64,000 nt of DNA from Zingiber officinale (Eukaryota > Streptophyta > Magnoliopsida > Zingiberales > Zingiberaceae): positions 68,194,744 to 68,258,743 of the forward strand of contig NC_055998.1 of assembly GCF_018446385.1 (NCBI RefSeq). Direction: 5' to 3'. The notes beneath the pieces are model-generated. The model was not told the DNA's origin, did not search any database, and saw only the letters and a program-made list of their open reading frames with translations. The position numbers and the translations under genes were made by a program. Positions 47,601 to 59,302 of this stretch are shown in pieces. Positions within the stretch are counted from its first letter, which is position 1; the number at the start of each line of letters is the position of its first letter.

Positions 47601-49390
47601 AAGTAATCATTGTGGGTTAAGGCAATCAACTATATGCTCGTTCAGTCAACAAACAAAGGATCTATTAGGGTAAGTTACCAATCAGCTGGTCTGGCAAATT
47701 CTATCAACCAACAAGAGCTCTATAAAAAAGCTTTAATTGGAAATTTTGGTACCTAGTTCTTGAGTGTTGTCACATCCCTAAGCCCATTTGAGCAATCAAA
47801 GTGATTTGTTTTAATTTGTATGCTTTTGTTGTTGTAAGATTAGATTTGTAACAGATTTCATCACCTCTGGATGGTATCCGAGAAGAAGAAAATATAGAGG
47901 CTTTTCAAGAGTTATCCACTGATAGATCATATGTCGTGAAGAAAGAGACAAGGGTTGCTAAACCACACAAATTGTTTTCTCGCTTGTGTTTGTATTTTTG
48001 GAGTTTTTTATTTATGTTTTCCACTGTGCACTAACTCAATTGCAGACAAACAAATGAAAAAAAAAAGTGACGGACTATTCAACCCCCTAATCACATTCTC
48101 AATCCAATAAACACAAGATAAAATAGTTGATATATTCACCAAACTACTCAGATACAATCTCCTAATTAAGCTCTAGACAACTCTTGAATGAAGGATGGCC
48201 AATAAATAAGTTTAAGAGGTGTTGTTGAGTAAACATAAATTTGATTTTTTCCTTTTCTCTACCTAGCTAGTCAATTCCTACTAAAATGCTCTACCACTCA
48301 AGAGTCACGAAGTAGAGAAAACAATGTGACATTCCTATCACTAAGGGTCATGAAGTAGAGAAAATGATACGAATTTATGCTCTGAATGTGGCCATGTATT
48401 TTGTATCTCTAAACTCCTACAAATATGTGAGGTTTGATTATGAATGATAACCGTTTCTCTAGTTTATTTCCATTCCTCAAAGATTCTTTCTCTCTCTACT
48501 TTTATCCTAAAAACAACAGTAGCAAGGGAACTAAAAAATGTCCTGGCATTGTCAAGTTATTCAACATAAGCAGATGAATCATAGAACTTAACCAATAAAT
48601 ACAATGTTCAGTTAAATTATTACTAAAGGAGATGATTTACCAAAGTGAGACATAGAATTTGGAAGCAAAAAATGAAGTGAGAAATTGCAGTAGGAAATTA
48701 AAATGCGTAGGTGAGTGCAATTTAACTAAGATTCGACAAGTAACCAGGTGAGAATTACCTGCACCAGAAAACAAATGAGGTCCTGGGAAGAGCTTGCCAG
48801 TCCGGAACCAGGTGTTAAGGCAACCTGCCACGGCCTCCAACACCCCGAAACCCAACAGTATGGAGCCCGCATTGAAGTGCCGATCCCTATACGAACCCTT
48901 CAACAACGCTTTCCTTTCCTAATTCAATCAATCCATGTCCCAGTGAATCATAACTGGATTCATCCATCTGAAATCTGAATCTAACAAGGAATTAATCGAA
49001 ATCCTCCAACCTCAGTAAGTTGTTGAATCTTTGATTCAACAGGCGAGGGAGCAGGAGCTGCCAATGGCGGCGGCCGTGGAGCTCCGCTGTCGGCTCCAGC
49101 GGGGACGGGTGTGGGAGCGGCAGCGGGCGCAACCTGCTTCTTCAGCTCGTTGATCTCGTCCTGGATGGTCCGGACGCGGCGCCATTGCCAGCCCAGGTAG
49201 CCCGCCCAGAGAGTGTAGAAGAAGAGGCCGCCCATGGCGATGGGGTGGATCACAGCGAAGCTTCTCCCTTCAAGGATCCCGAACTGCCCTTCCACGGCCA
49301 AAGCATCCTTGCAGGATCACAGTCAAAGTTGAGGGTAGGCGGTAGGCGTGAGCGTGAGCATGAGCGTGAGCGTGAGCTACCTCAAAGGGA

Positions 49391-49441
<51 letters not shown>

Positions 49442-49681
49442 TAGGGTTTTGGTCAGTACCTGAGGGTCGAGGAAGAATGGCAAGGAGAAGGCGAACGCGC
49501 CGGCAGCAATGGTGGTGGGGAGGGGAACAGACTGGACGAAGGAGAGCAGCAAGGGGGCAGGGGCAGTGGTAGAAAGTCGGCCTCGATCGTGAAGAGATAG
49601 CTTGGGGGATTGCTTACGTTCAGAGGATGGTTTGGGGCCGGGGAGAAGGTTGAGAAGGCGGAGGCTAGCGGAGGCGGCCAT
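44615..49681 (-). CDS. Plastid DUF4079-family membrane protein, complete, four exons
   Basis: Exons: 49681-49460 (74 codons), 49307-49011 (99 codons), 48918-48759 and 44793-44615 (stop). All junctions are GT/AG and all phases agree, giving 285 residues. Residues 1-45 are Ser/Leu/Arg-rich and transit-peptide-like. A hydrophobic stretch follows near 50-72. Exon 2 has GRSFAVIHPIAMGGLFFYTL, then WAGYLGWQWRRVRTIQDEIN and a Pro/Ala-rich linker. Exon 3 has GSYRDRHFNAGSILLGFGVL and LNTWFRTGKLFPGPHLFSGA. Exon 4 has GITVLWALAAALVPAMQKGS, LHIALNTVNVLLFIWQIPTG and ends VFEFTKWP. Histidine-bearing membrane helices (HP, HFNAG, PGPH, LHIALN) are characteristic. The family occurs in cyanobacteria and plastids; its function is not established. 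Exon 2 has a weak donor (GAG|GTTGGA). Intron 3 (3965 bp) is enlarged by repeats. The gene looks intact. Confidence 0.93.
46166..46385 (-). mobile_element. Second RTE-type LINE 3' tail
   Basis: ACAATAACAACAATC followed by CTATCCCACCAAGTGAACTC, ATATGGATTCTCCTAC and further sequence parallels 11160-11430 over about 200 bp, in the same minus orientation. Only the 3' UTR and the last bit of ORF are present. It lies in intron 3 of the DUF4079 gene. Confidence 0.75.
46820..48110. other. LTR-like degenerate repeat in DUF4079 intron 3
   Basis: Imperfect ~40-60-bp repetitions of AAGGTTGA, ATGTTTGACAAG and GGAAGTCCTA words run from 46830 to 47340. They are followed by promoter-like and U5-like sequence to about 48110 (ends near GTGACGGACTATTCAACCCC). 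This resembles part of a copia-type LTR, but no second LTR, primer site or target duplication was found. Confidence 0.4.
49387..49439. repeat. (GA)n microsatellite in DUF4079 intron 1
   Basis: A long uninterrupted GA run on the plus strand reads as (CT)n in the gene's 152-bp first intron, starting only about 20 bases past the exon 1 donor. A GAGCGT-type hexamer repeat lies beside it at about 49348-49378. Confidence 0.95.
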
Positions 49682-49775
49682 CGGAGTGAGGGAGAGAGAC
49701 GAAGCGGATGGCTGGGATTCGCCTCCGTGAGTGAGGATGACGGGAGAGATAGAGGACCTATGGGATTTAGTCGGC

Positions 49776-49781
49776 CACGTG
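49776..49781 (-). promoter_or_regulatory. G-box CACGTG upstream of DUF4079 gene
   Basis: The palindromic G-box (GCCACGTGTA context) lies 95 bases upstream of the ATG at 49681. G-boxes are bound by bZIP and bHLH factors and are common in light-regulated plastid genes; a regulatory role here is inferred. Confidence 0.45.
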
Positions 49782-49849
49782 TAAATCGATTCGAGATTGA
49801 AAGTGTTTCTCGATGGTTCATCATCTCTCTACTGCTTTCCACCCTCGCC

Positions 49850-50986
49850 CTTTTGCAAAAGGTGATTCACAACGTCATAAAATTATCAAATCCACCAAAA
49901 GTCGATTTTTTACGAAATACCTTCCCATACAGTTGTTTGTTTAACTTTTTAATATGCAATTACTTACAAGTAAATAAAAGTCTTTATAGGAAATGAATAT
50001 TGGATGTTAGGCTGGTAAAATCCAAGAAGGATCTTGACGATGAAGTTACATCCGATAAGGAAGGCTAGATGCTAGGAAAAGTAAGATCCGAAACAAGGGA
50101 TCAAGATCGTGTTGCCATTTAAATCACTGTAAAGCATTGCTTATTATTATCGTGGTGATTTGTATTATTATCGGTCTTTGTGCTTTATATATGTATTCTT
50201 ATAAAGACTATTAGAAATTATGCTATAAGAGGTTTGATCTCCAACTTTAGGTAAGGTCTGAAAGGAGAAAACTAATGAATATTTGGTGAGAACTTTAGGA
50301 CTGTTACTATCAGGCATCAGCCTTGGGGCTATGAATCACATTAAAAACTAGTGTTTTGTGATTGTGTTATGTTCTTCTGTTATGTTCTTGTTTAGTGGAG
50401 TACAGTTTGTATATGTGTGTGTATTTTCAATATTGCGTCTAATTAATCATACCAAATTTTTGTGGTATTCACCCTTCTCTAACATCAAAATTGATTCTAT
50501 AAGTAGTATCAAGACAAGTCACTTTAGAGGTCTAACAATTGATAAAGCAATTTGCTCGATGGCTATATGCAAGAGGGTTATAGCACAACTCGACATTCAC
50601 TTTTTGATGGTTCAAACTTTTCGTATTGATGGAATAAAATGGAGTGTTATTTAATGATGGATATAGAAATATGGTCCGCGGTCAAAAAGAGTTTCATGAT
50701 TCTTATGAATGAGGAGGAAAGGACATTAGAGTGTTGATGGTGCAAAAGAAAGGTCAAACAAATGCTAAGGTCATAATCCAATTCGGATCCTCTGTCTTGA
50801 AATTATATTTGTTCTCGTGTCCCAATCAGAAAACGACAAAGACATGAACAATGTTTTGCGTGCAAAACACGTGCTTTCTATGCCAAAACCCACTCGCTGA
50901 ATCCTTCTTCTCCCGAAAGCTTTCTTTGTGCCCTAACCTGAACTCCAGCCGAACCCCTTTGCTTCCGCTGTCAACGGTCGCCGTCA
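49850..50986. other. Intergenic DNA, no gene recognised
   Basis: Upstream flank of the DUF4079 gene and the presumed outer left edge of the Mutator-like element. Its exact left boundary could not be set because the right terminal repeat is cut at 59302. No ORF here is supported. Confidence 0.45.
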
Positions 50987-51569
50987 ACGCCATCTCCATC
51001 CCTTCCCGAAGTTGACGACAGTCATCTCCGTCCCCTCCTGAAGTCGACGGTCATCAGTAGCTTCATCTTTGTCCAACTTGGTACTTTTCTTCCTCCCCCT
51101 CTACCATTCTTCCTCCTCCCTCTCCCCCCTTCTCCAGCCAATATCTATATGTTTCTACAGTTTGATTTGGGTGAAAATAAAGCATAAGAAAATGGAACCT
51201 ACAATCCTGTATGGTTTATCATACTTTTGTTTATATAGTTTGTTGTGGGAAATTTGAATATACTGTTGTTGGGTTGCTACTCATTCCTTTGTTAATAAAA
51301 AATTATATCTTCTTTTCTAACTATACTGAAACATGTGATAATTGTTATAATTACATCATATATGTGAGGTGTAATAGTTTTGTTGTTTTTTTTTTCAAAA
51401 ATAAAAAAAATAAAAGATATAATATCAATACCCTAGCTCATTCCCCAATTTTTAAAATTTGCATTTCTTGATTGTTTTTTTTCAAGATCAAGGTAATTAT
51501 CATGGAGTCGTCGTTGGTTGAATCTATGAGTTATCGTAGGTTAAATTTTGATGCAAACGAAGACTGTAG

Positions 51570-52622
51570 TGTAGGACCGGTGCGGCCGGCTAGAAGGGGG
51601 GTTGAATAGCCCTATAAAAATAAAAACAAAAACACCCTTCTCAAACTTTAAACTAACACTTGTAGATAAAATAGAAAAGCAATAAATCAAAAACAGAAAA
51701 AGACGAGACACCAGATGTTTACTTGGTTACAACCGGGAAGGTTGTTAATCCAAGGAAAATGATCGCACTACTATCTTCTTCAGGCGGAGAAGCCTCTTTT
51801 ACAATAATGTAGGCACAGAAAGAAAGAAGCTAATTTAAACAGTGGAAGCGCACAAGCGTTGTTACAATTTCTGAACTGATTGAAAAGCTTCTGGACCAAG
51901 GCTATATTTATAGCCTTGGTCGGGGCGCCTGAAAGGGTTCCGGGCGCCCTGGGGGGATAAATTTTATCCCCCAACGTTCAGATCGAGATAAATCTCGATC
52001 TGGTCAACATTCAAGGTCTGGGCGCTCGGAAGCATTCCGGGCGCCCCGGACTTCTCCAGGCGCCCCGAATGATTTCGGGCGCCCCGGAGTCCAAAGTCAA
52101 CAGAAGTTGACTTTTTTGTCTGGAACCTCTTCTCCGGTTCAGTCCCGCCTCGGTCCGGTTCTTCTACTCCGGATCCGCTTGCTTGGGTGATCTTTGTCAT
52201 TCGGAAAAGGGCACACCCGAACCTAACTTCCGGTCTTCTCGAGCGTGCTTCCCTCCGGCTTCTCGTCCATCGGAATCGCCGCGTGTTTCTTTCTCGTCTG
52301 CCGGCGCACTCATCCGCAATCTTCGTCGCTCGGACGCACCGCGTGCCGTCCTTCTCGCTAGCTGCGTCTCTTGCTCCTCGAGCAGTCTTCCGCTCCAGCT
52401 TTCGTCCCTCGGAACCACCGCACGCTTCCTTCTCGTCTGCCGGTGTACTCTTCCGCAGCTCCTCGTCCCTCGGACGCACCGCGTGCTGTCCTTCTCGCTA
52501 GCTGCGTCTTCCACTCGATTACCTGTGCTCCTAAGCTCCTGCACACTTAGACACAAGGTTAGAAACACACAGGACCTAACTTAACTTGTTGATCACATCA
52601 AAACAACCTTGGGGTTCCAACA
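51570..52622 (-). repeat. 3' LTR (left) of TR-GAG-like copy 2
   Basis: Starts TGTAGGACCGGTGCGGCCGG and ends GTTCCAACA. It contains repeated GGGCGCC(T/C) blocks and a TATATTTATAGCC promoter-like box near 51904. The many overlapping ORFs at 51964-52584 are LTR artefacts repeated in the other LTR. Confidence 0.9.
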
Positions 52623-53530
52623 ATCTCTCCCTTTTTGTTGTAAGCAACCCAAGTTAAACTAGGGTAAAAATAGACATAAAATAAACTTAACTAAATTTGT
52701 AATTTAAGTGCAAAAAATAAAACAAGTTAAATTTTGGTCTACCTCCCCCTAGACTTATACTTTTCCTTCTCCCCCTTTGATCACAAAAAAATGGGATTTC
52801 AAGAAAAAATCTAAGGGTTAAAACTTAAAAAATTTGAGATCTTTTTTAAAAAAAATGGCAATAATAAATAGTCTCTGAAAATTTTAAGTAAAATTTTAAG
52901 AAAATTTTCTAAGTGAAAAAAAAAATCCTAAAAAACTTAAGCAGAAATTTTCAATTTCAAACAGCTTTTAACTTAGGTAAAAAAAAAATATCTTCTGAAA
53001 ATTTTTCTAAGTATAGTAAAGAATTTTTCCAAAGAAGAAAAAAAATTAAAAAAAATATTTCTAAGTAATTTTTTTTAAATTTAAGTCTTTGAAAAAATTA
53101 TAAAAAAATTCTAACTTAAGATTTTTCTAAGTAAGATTTTCTAAGTTAAAATTTTACGTAAAAGTATTTTTTTAATCATAAAAATATTTTTGAAAAAAAT
53201 GTTTGAAAAACTTTAAAAGCATTAATTAATTCTAATTTTAATGATTTGACAGAAAGTTAATTAAATATTTATTTCAATATTTTGGCTTCCAGGTCATGGC
53301 GAGACACTAGGCCTTCTTGGTTATTGGAGCAACAACCACTTCCTTAGTCAAAGCCTCATAGAGAAATTCATTATTTAATTTTCTCACTGAAAGTGCTAAT
53401 TTTTATTAATATTTAAACTAAGCAAGATTTAGGAACCCAATAAAGGTTCCAGCCTACTAGATTGATTAAAAATTTCTTAGGGACATATTTTCTAGAGATA
53501 TTCCTAATTTGTCCCTGGTGATATTTAAAG
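52623..53530. other. AT-rich non-coding spacer of copy 2
   Basis: Long A/T runs with AAATTTT-type words occupy the region between gag and the 3' LTR where pol would lie. No ORF or motif is recognised. Confidence 0.6.
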
Positions 53531-53532
53531 TA

Positions 53533-54765
53533 CTAATTTAAATTATTAAATCTTCTAAAATTGGTTTTAGGTGAACATGTATATTTTTTCAAGTTGTCTA
53601 TTTGAATTTTCAAATTTTGATTTTCTAATTGTAATTTTTCATTTCCCAATTTTGATTTATCTAATTCTTCTAAAGGACAGGATTTAGCTAAAATTATTTT
53701 TAAATTTTTGATTTCCTTTTCTAATTTACAGCGGTCTTTAGTTAATAACTTAACAAACTTAAAAAGTTTATCGGGAGGAAGAGAACGTACCTGACTTACC
53801 TTGTCGAGCTCGTTGTCTGTTTCTCCCCCTGAACTGCTGCTTGCTTCCGACGTGGCTCCCCCTTCATCAATGCCCTCGATGCTCATTTCAGAAGAGCTTG
53901 ACTCGCAGTCGTTGTCTTGATGACTTTCCATTAGAGCAAGTCCAGAGAATGCCTCGACTTCCGACTCCGATGACGTATCGTCTCACGTCATCTTTAGGGC
54001 ATTTCACTTTTGGATAGGCTTCTTACCCTTCTCCTTGTCCTTGTTCTTCAGCTTGGGGCAGTTGTCCTTGACGTGCCCTTCTTCGTCGCAGTGGTAGTAG
54101 CGGATCGTCCTTTTCTTCTTCCCCTGCGGATGGTTAGTAGATCTGAATTTACAAAGTTTCTTGAATCTTCTTACCATCATTACCATTTCCTCGTCGTCGA
54201 GAGAAGATTCCGACTCTGGTTCGTCTCTCGAAGTTTTGAGGGCGACATTGTTCTTGGGCTCCTTCATTCCTGTACATCTTGACTCATGCACTTCAAATGT
54301 TGAAAAGAATTCTTCTAACAAAATTTTTTCTAAATCTTTAGAAATGTAAAAGGTATCTACTAATGATGCCCATTTGGTATTTCTAGGAAAGGAATTCAGT
54401 GCGTACCTGAGCGAATCTCGGTTACTTACCTTTTCTCTGAGATTTGAAAGTCTGGTAATAATTTCTTTTATTCTCGAGTGTAGATGCGCGACTGTCTCGT
54501 CTTCCCCAAGTCGCAGGCTGGTGAGCTGATTGCGAAGTAGATCTCTTCTGGCGAGCTTGGCTTCGGACGTCCCTTTGTGTAACTCGAGGAACTTCTCCCA
54601 AAGTTCCTTTGCCGAGTCGTAGTGCCCGATCCTGTTGACTTCTTGAGGTGGAAGAATGCTTAGCGGATGGTATTCTACTTTGCCATTCGCCACGTATTCA
54701 GCCTGCTCCTTTTTTGTCCATTGACATTTTTCCTTACCTTCCAGAGCTACAAAGCCAGATTCCAT
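53533..54765 (-). pseudogene. Copia gag with zinc knuckle, one or two stops
   Basis: The Gag protein packages element RNA. ATG at 54765 (MESGFVALEGKEKCQW) opens a 253-residue frame. It contains the UBN2 gag core (EVNRIGHYDSAKELWEKFLE, ARRDLLRNQLTSLRLGED, VAHLHSRIKEIITRLSNL) and a zinc knuckle [18 protein letters not shown], where the first Cys of CCHC is replaced by Tyr-Tyr-His-Cys spacing. It ends at KPIQK and a stop at 54004. The frame resumes at 53931 (MESHQDNDCESSSSEMSI) with an acidic then coiled-coil C-terminus to 53533. Between them a TGA (about 53979) sits where relatives have Trp. Upstream sequence at 54766-54900 is leader with PBS. Confidence 0.85.
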
Positions 54766-54927
54766 TGTTAAAACTAATTCAAAATCTATTGTAAAAAAAT
54801 ACCTGCATCAATTTTTTTCAGGTGGCAAAGTCCCCTTCGTATTTCGGTGGGTGGATGCTTGGTCCAACCATCTTGTTGCTTCGTTCGGTGGTTAGTCCTC
54901 CTGAAGCACCTCGGCTTTGATACCACT

Positions 54928-55943
54928 TGTAGGACCGGTGCAGCCGGCTAGAAAGGGGGGTTGAATAGCCCTGTAAAAATAAAAACAAAAAACACCCTTC
55001 TCGAATTTTAAACTAACACTTACAGATAAAATAGAAAAGCAATAAATCAAAAACAGAAAAAGACGAGGCACCAGATGTTTACTTGGTTACAACCGGGGAG
55101 GTTATTAATCCAAGAAAAATGATCGCACTACTATCTCCTTCAAGAGGAGAAGCCTCTTTTACAGCAATGTAGGCACAGAAAGAAAGAAGCTAATCTAAAC
55201 AGTGGAAGCACACAAGCGTTGTTATAATTTCTGAACTGATTGAAAAGCTTCTGGACCAAGACTATATTTATAGCCTTGGTCGGGGCGCCTGGAAGGGTTC
55301 CGGGCGTCCTGGGGGGATAAATTTTATCCCCCAATGTTCAGATCGAGATAAATCTCGATCTGGTCAACATTCAAGGTCCGGGCGCTCGGAAGCATTCCGG
55401 GCGCCCCGGAGCCCAAAGTCAACAGAAGTTGACTTTTTCATCCGGAACCTCTTCTCCGGTTCAGTCCCGCCTCGGTCCGGTTCTTCTACTCCGGATCCAC
55501 TTGTTTGGGTGATCTTTGTCATTCGGAAAAGGGTTCACCCGAACCCAACTTCCGGTTTTCTTGAGCGGACTTCCCTCCGGCTTCTCGTCCCTCAGAATCG
55601 CCGCGTGTTTCCTTCTCGTCTGCCAGCATACTCATCCGCAGTCTTCGTCCCTCGGACGCACCGCGTGCCGTCCTTCTCGCTAGCTGTGTCTTTTGCTCCT
55701 CGAGCAGTCTTCCGATCCAGTTTTCGTCCCTCGGAACCACCGCACGCTTCCTTCTCATCTGCCGGTGTACTCTTCCGCAGCTCCTCGTCCCTCGGACGCA
55801 CCGCGTGCTGTCCTTCTCGCTAGCTACGTCTTCCACTTGACTACCTGTGCTCCTAAGCTTCTGCACACTTAGACACAAGGTTAGAAACACATAGGACCTA
55901 ACTTAACTTGTTGATCACACCAAAACAATCTTGGGTTCCAACA
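54928..55943 (-). repeat. 5' LTR (right) of TR-GAG-like copy 2
   Basis: Matches the left LTR throughout but lacks 37 bp of the GGGCGCC-rich block. It ends CTTGGGTTCCAACA, followed by TGTAG and the resumed FAR1-like frame. Confidence 0.9.
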
Positions 55944-57801
55944 TGTAGAACAAATGAGTTTGATGTTATTGATGAGGGTATCGACTCTACCATATTATTG
56001 ATAAGTTCTGACTCATCTATCACAAAAGAATTGATGCCAAAAATGGGTATAGAATTTAAGATAGAAGAGGATGCCTATGAATATTTTTATTTGAAATATG
56101 CTAAACAAGTTGGATTTGGCAAAAAGAATAAAAGCCACAATGATAAATCGGGTAAATTAGTTGATAGGATTTTTTTATTGTAGTGCGCAAGGTAAAAGGG
56201 GAAGGACAAATGAGATATTTATGTGAAATCAAGTCGTTCTGAAACAAGGTTTGATTATGAGGCTAAAATGAAGGTTAGTTGTCGAAAAAATGATAACTTT
56301 AAGGTGGAACAATTTGTCAAAGAGCATAATCATTATCTTTCAAGTTCAAACAAAACTCACTTCTATAGATGTCATAGGAATATATTTTCTTTTACAACGA
56401 TATAGATTGAGATGGTAAGTGATGTGGGAATCCCCCCAAAAGAACAAGTATATGGGAGGGAGAATTTAGGTTTTATTCCTGATTACAAAAATTACTTGCG
56501 ATCCAAAAGAACAACATATATGAGAGTTGGTGATATAGGAGGTGTATTAGATTATTTGCAAAAAATACAGTTTGATGATCCTAATTTTTTTTTTATATTA
56601 TTCAAGTTGATGAAGATGATTTAATAACTAATATTTTTTGGTATGATGCTAAATGAGAACTGATTATGATAATTTTGGAGATGTTGTTTGCTTTGATACA
56701 ACCTACAGGAAAAACAATGAAGGTCGTCCAATTGCGTTGTTTGTAGGTGTTAATCATCATAAGCAATCCATAATTTTTTGTGCAATTTTATTATATAATG
56801 AAACCTCTTTGTTGTTTGAGTGGTTGTTTGATACATTTACGAAAGCTATGTGTGAGAAAAAATCAACAACTATTCTTACAGATCAAGATACAACAATAGC
56901 AAAGGCTTTAGCTTCCAAATGGTCTGAAACACATCATCATTTGTGTATTTGACACATTTATCAAAATGTCGCAATACATTTGAGTGGAGTTTTTTTTTTA
57001 ATTTCAAAGAGTTTACTAAAGATTTTTTCTCATGTATATATGATTTTGATGAAGAGAAAGATTTTAGTTCAACTTGGAAAATAATGTTGACCAAGTATGC
57101 ACTTGAAGACAACGATTGGTTGAGACTTTTGTTTTGCATAAAGGAAAAATGAGCTTTAGTATATGAACGACAAATGTTTTGTGTGGATATTACTACAACC
57201 CAAATAAGTGAGAGCATGAATAGTATTGTGAAAAGGTATGTTACGTATTAACACAAGTTTTTAGACTTTTTCAATCACTTTCAAAGATTGCTTGATGAGA
57301 TATGAGGAGTTAAAAGCAGATTTTAGATCAAATACAAGTGTTCCATGTTTAGTGTATCCAATTAAAATTTTAAAGCGTGTAAGTTGTATTTATACTCCTG
57401 AGGCATGCAAGTGTTTTAAACAAGAGTGGTACAAATCTCATGATTCTAGTGTAGAATTTTGTGAGGATATTGAATCACATACAAAATACAAAATTACTTC
57501 TCACAAAAAGAGTTATCATCATATAGTTACATTTGATTCATCGAGTCAAAAAATTGAGTGTAGCTATAGAAAATATGATTTTACTAGGATTTTGTGTTCT
57601 CATATTTTGAAAATATTTATGATGAAAAATATCATGAAGATCCCAAGTGAGTATATATTGAAAAGGTGGACACGAAAAGCAAAGGGTGGATACTTTGGAG
57701 TTATTGATTTAATTGCAAACAAAGGTAGTTTGGATCCAAAAACTTGCAAGGTTATGATATTTTGTTACATGAAACATTGCCATAAAGTTCATAATCCATA
57801 A

Positions 57802-58934
57802 ACATGATTAACTTTTCATAATTTAAAAGGTTTGTAAGTTTGTATATGATGCACCAATGAGACATGAATACATCTATCTAAAATTGAATATAAAATTTAA
57901 CGACAAAGTATATATGAGATAAAAATACTAATGATACAAGACTAATATCCATCCATAAATAAATAAAAAAATCAAATGTCGACATCATCTATAATTACAT
58001 TTCTTTATGACATTACAACACTAGCACTACTTAACCAAACCAACTAACAAACAAAACAAGTATACAACCAAAAGAATTAAGTTCACTATCACTAATATCG
58101 AGATCATAGGCGGTACATTCTAATTTTTCATATTATGTCCAGGATAAGCAATGTGTTCACTTTCTACCCTTGACTACACTCTTGGCAACATCCTAAAATG
58201 TATATTACTGGTGTCTTCATTTAGTCCAGTATCAGACTTCACCCACTTTAACCATACATGCTGCTTACATCCATAATATAGTCTTCCTGGGTTCTTGATT
58301 GATCTAGAGACTAGCATCAATGCTCTTAGTTCGCAGTCCCTGCATCATACAGTTTCAAATTTGGTATGGTCGATATTACTATTACTTGATGATGTCATTC
58401 AATAGCAACCTAAAAAGTAAAATTCGACAAAATTAAGCTAAACAATAGCAGTTTACATAAGTAATGGGAAATCATACAATTTTATGAATAATTTGACAAA
58501 CTTCACTCAAAGTAGCTACAACTTACATTAAATACCTAAATTTTATGGCACATCATATTTTTCAAACAAAAAAAGATAAATAATGTATAATATTGTATGT
58601 CAAAAACTTGATTTACCATCTATTCATAAAATGTGTAACAATATCCTATACTAAAGCTAATTAAGAGAATCCCATCAGAGTCCCAAATTAGATAACAGTA
58701 TTTAGAATGAGATAAAAAAAAAATCAAATTGTATGTTTTAAGTGTAGAAAAAATTAGCACTACAAACTTAGATGTCCTACAACAAGGAGAAAACTCTAAT
58801 GTCATTCGATGAAGGAGGTACCATCCACATCCAAATTATTAATGACCAACGAGCACACAATGTGCTTCTTTTATAAAACTAAATATCAGATGACAAGCAA
58901 ACTACTAAAGGAATGCTCTACAAATATTTATTTT
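57802..58934. other. 3' part of the Mutator-like element, no gene
   Basis: AT-rich sequence between the transposase stop and the right terminal inverted repeat. ORFs are short and unsupported. Confidence 0.5.
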
Positions 58935-59302
58935 ATATAGTTTTTTATTAACAAAGGATAAAAAAAGGAATGCAATAGCAATTCAACAGCAGTATATTTA
59001 AATTTCCCACAACAAACTATCTAAATAGAAGTATGATAAACCCTACCACAAATATATATATCAAAATTTGGGGGTTGCAGGTTCCATTTTCTTATGTTTT
59101 ATTTTCGCCCAAATCAAACTATAGAAACATATATATATTGGCAGGAGAAGGGGTGAGAGGGGGAGGAAGAATGGTAGAGAGGGAGAAAGAAAAGTACCAA
59201 GCTGGAAGAAGATGAAGCTGCTAGCGACCGTTGACTTCAGGAGGGGACGGAGATGGTTATTGTCGACTTCGTGAGGAGACGGAGATGGCTGTCGTCGACT
59301 TC

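Larger units (their letters stand above)
51570..55943 (-). mobile_element. Gag-only copia-type element (TR-GAG-like), copy 2, with TGTAG duplication
   Basis: Exact 5-bp flanks TGTAG (51565-51569 and 55944-55948). LTRs run 51570-52622 (1053 bp) and 54928-55943 (1016 bp). Orientation is minus: the PBS TGGTATCAAAGCC lies just inside the right LTR (about 54914-54926, read on the minus strand), and a purine tract AAAAAGGGAGAGAT just inside the left LTR. The interior carries only gag (54765-53533) and an AT-rich spacer; no pol domain is present. The LTRs differ mainly by a 37-bp indel near 52040-52080 and scattered substitutions, so the insertion is recent compared with copy 1. Confidence 0.93.
51502..57801 (+). 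pseudogene. FAR1/MURA-type transposase gene, split by a copia element and degraded
   Basis: The family includes MULE transposases and the FAR1/FHY3 transcription factors derived from them. ATG at 51502 opens MESSLVESMSYRRLNF. The frame is interrupted at codon 22-23 by the 51570-55943 insertion and resumes in phase at 55944. The FAR1 DNA-binding region follows (56040-56410: EEDAYEYFYLKYAKQVGF, FKVEQFVKEHNHYLSS). Next comes the MULE transposase domain (56653-57152: DYDNFGDVVCFDTTYRKN, ALFVGVNHHKQSIIF, TILTDQDTTIAKAL), and last a SWIM-type zinc finger (57550-57610: ECSYRKYDFTRILCSHILKI). The usual SWIM CxC is CSY, so one zinc ligand is lost. Frameshifts near 56160-56220 and stops near 56403, 56653 and 56950 break the rest. 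A FAR1-related host gene is the alternative; the flanking TIRs favour a MULE. Confidence 0.8.
50987..59302 (+). mobile_element. Mutator-like element with long TIRs and FAR1-like transposase
   Basis: About 320 bp at 50987-51310 recur in inverted orientation at 58935-59302. Shared words are CTTGGTACTTTTCTT, TTTGATTTGGG, AAGAAAATGGAACCT and GTTTGTTGTGGGAAATTT. Long terminal inverted repeats around a FAR1/MURA-type transposase gene define a Mutator-like element. The outer tip on the right is lost where an LTR-like sequence begins at 59303, so the complete TIR length and the 9-bp-type target duplication cannot be read. It contains a nested copia element at 51570-55943. Confidence 0.75.

Noticed and set aside
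49185-49572. Plus-strand ORFs over the start of the DUF4079 gene
   Set aside because: Antisense shadows of exons 1-2 and the (GA)n repeat; the minus strand carries the conserved protein with matching splice sites.
51964-52584. Overlapping ORFs of 100-170 aa on both strands, repeated at 55509-55890
   Set aside because: They sit inside the two copia LTRs in all frames; the CTCG/TCCG-rich sequence simply lacks stops.
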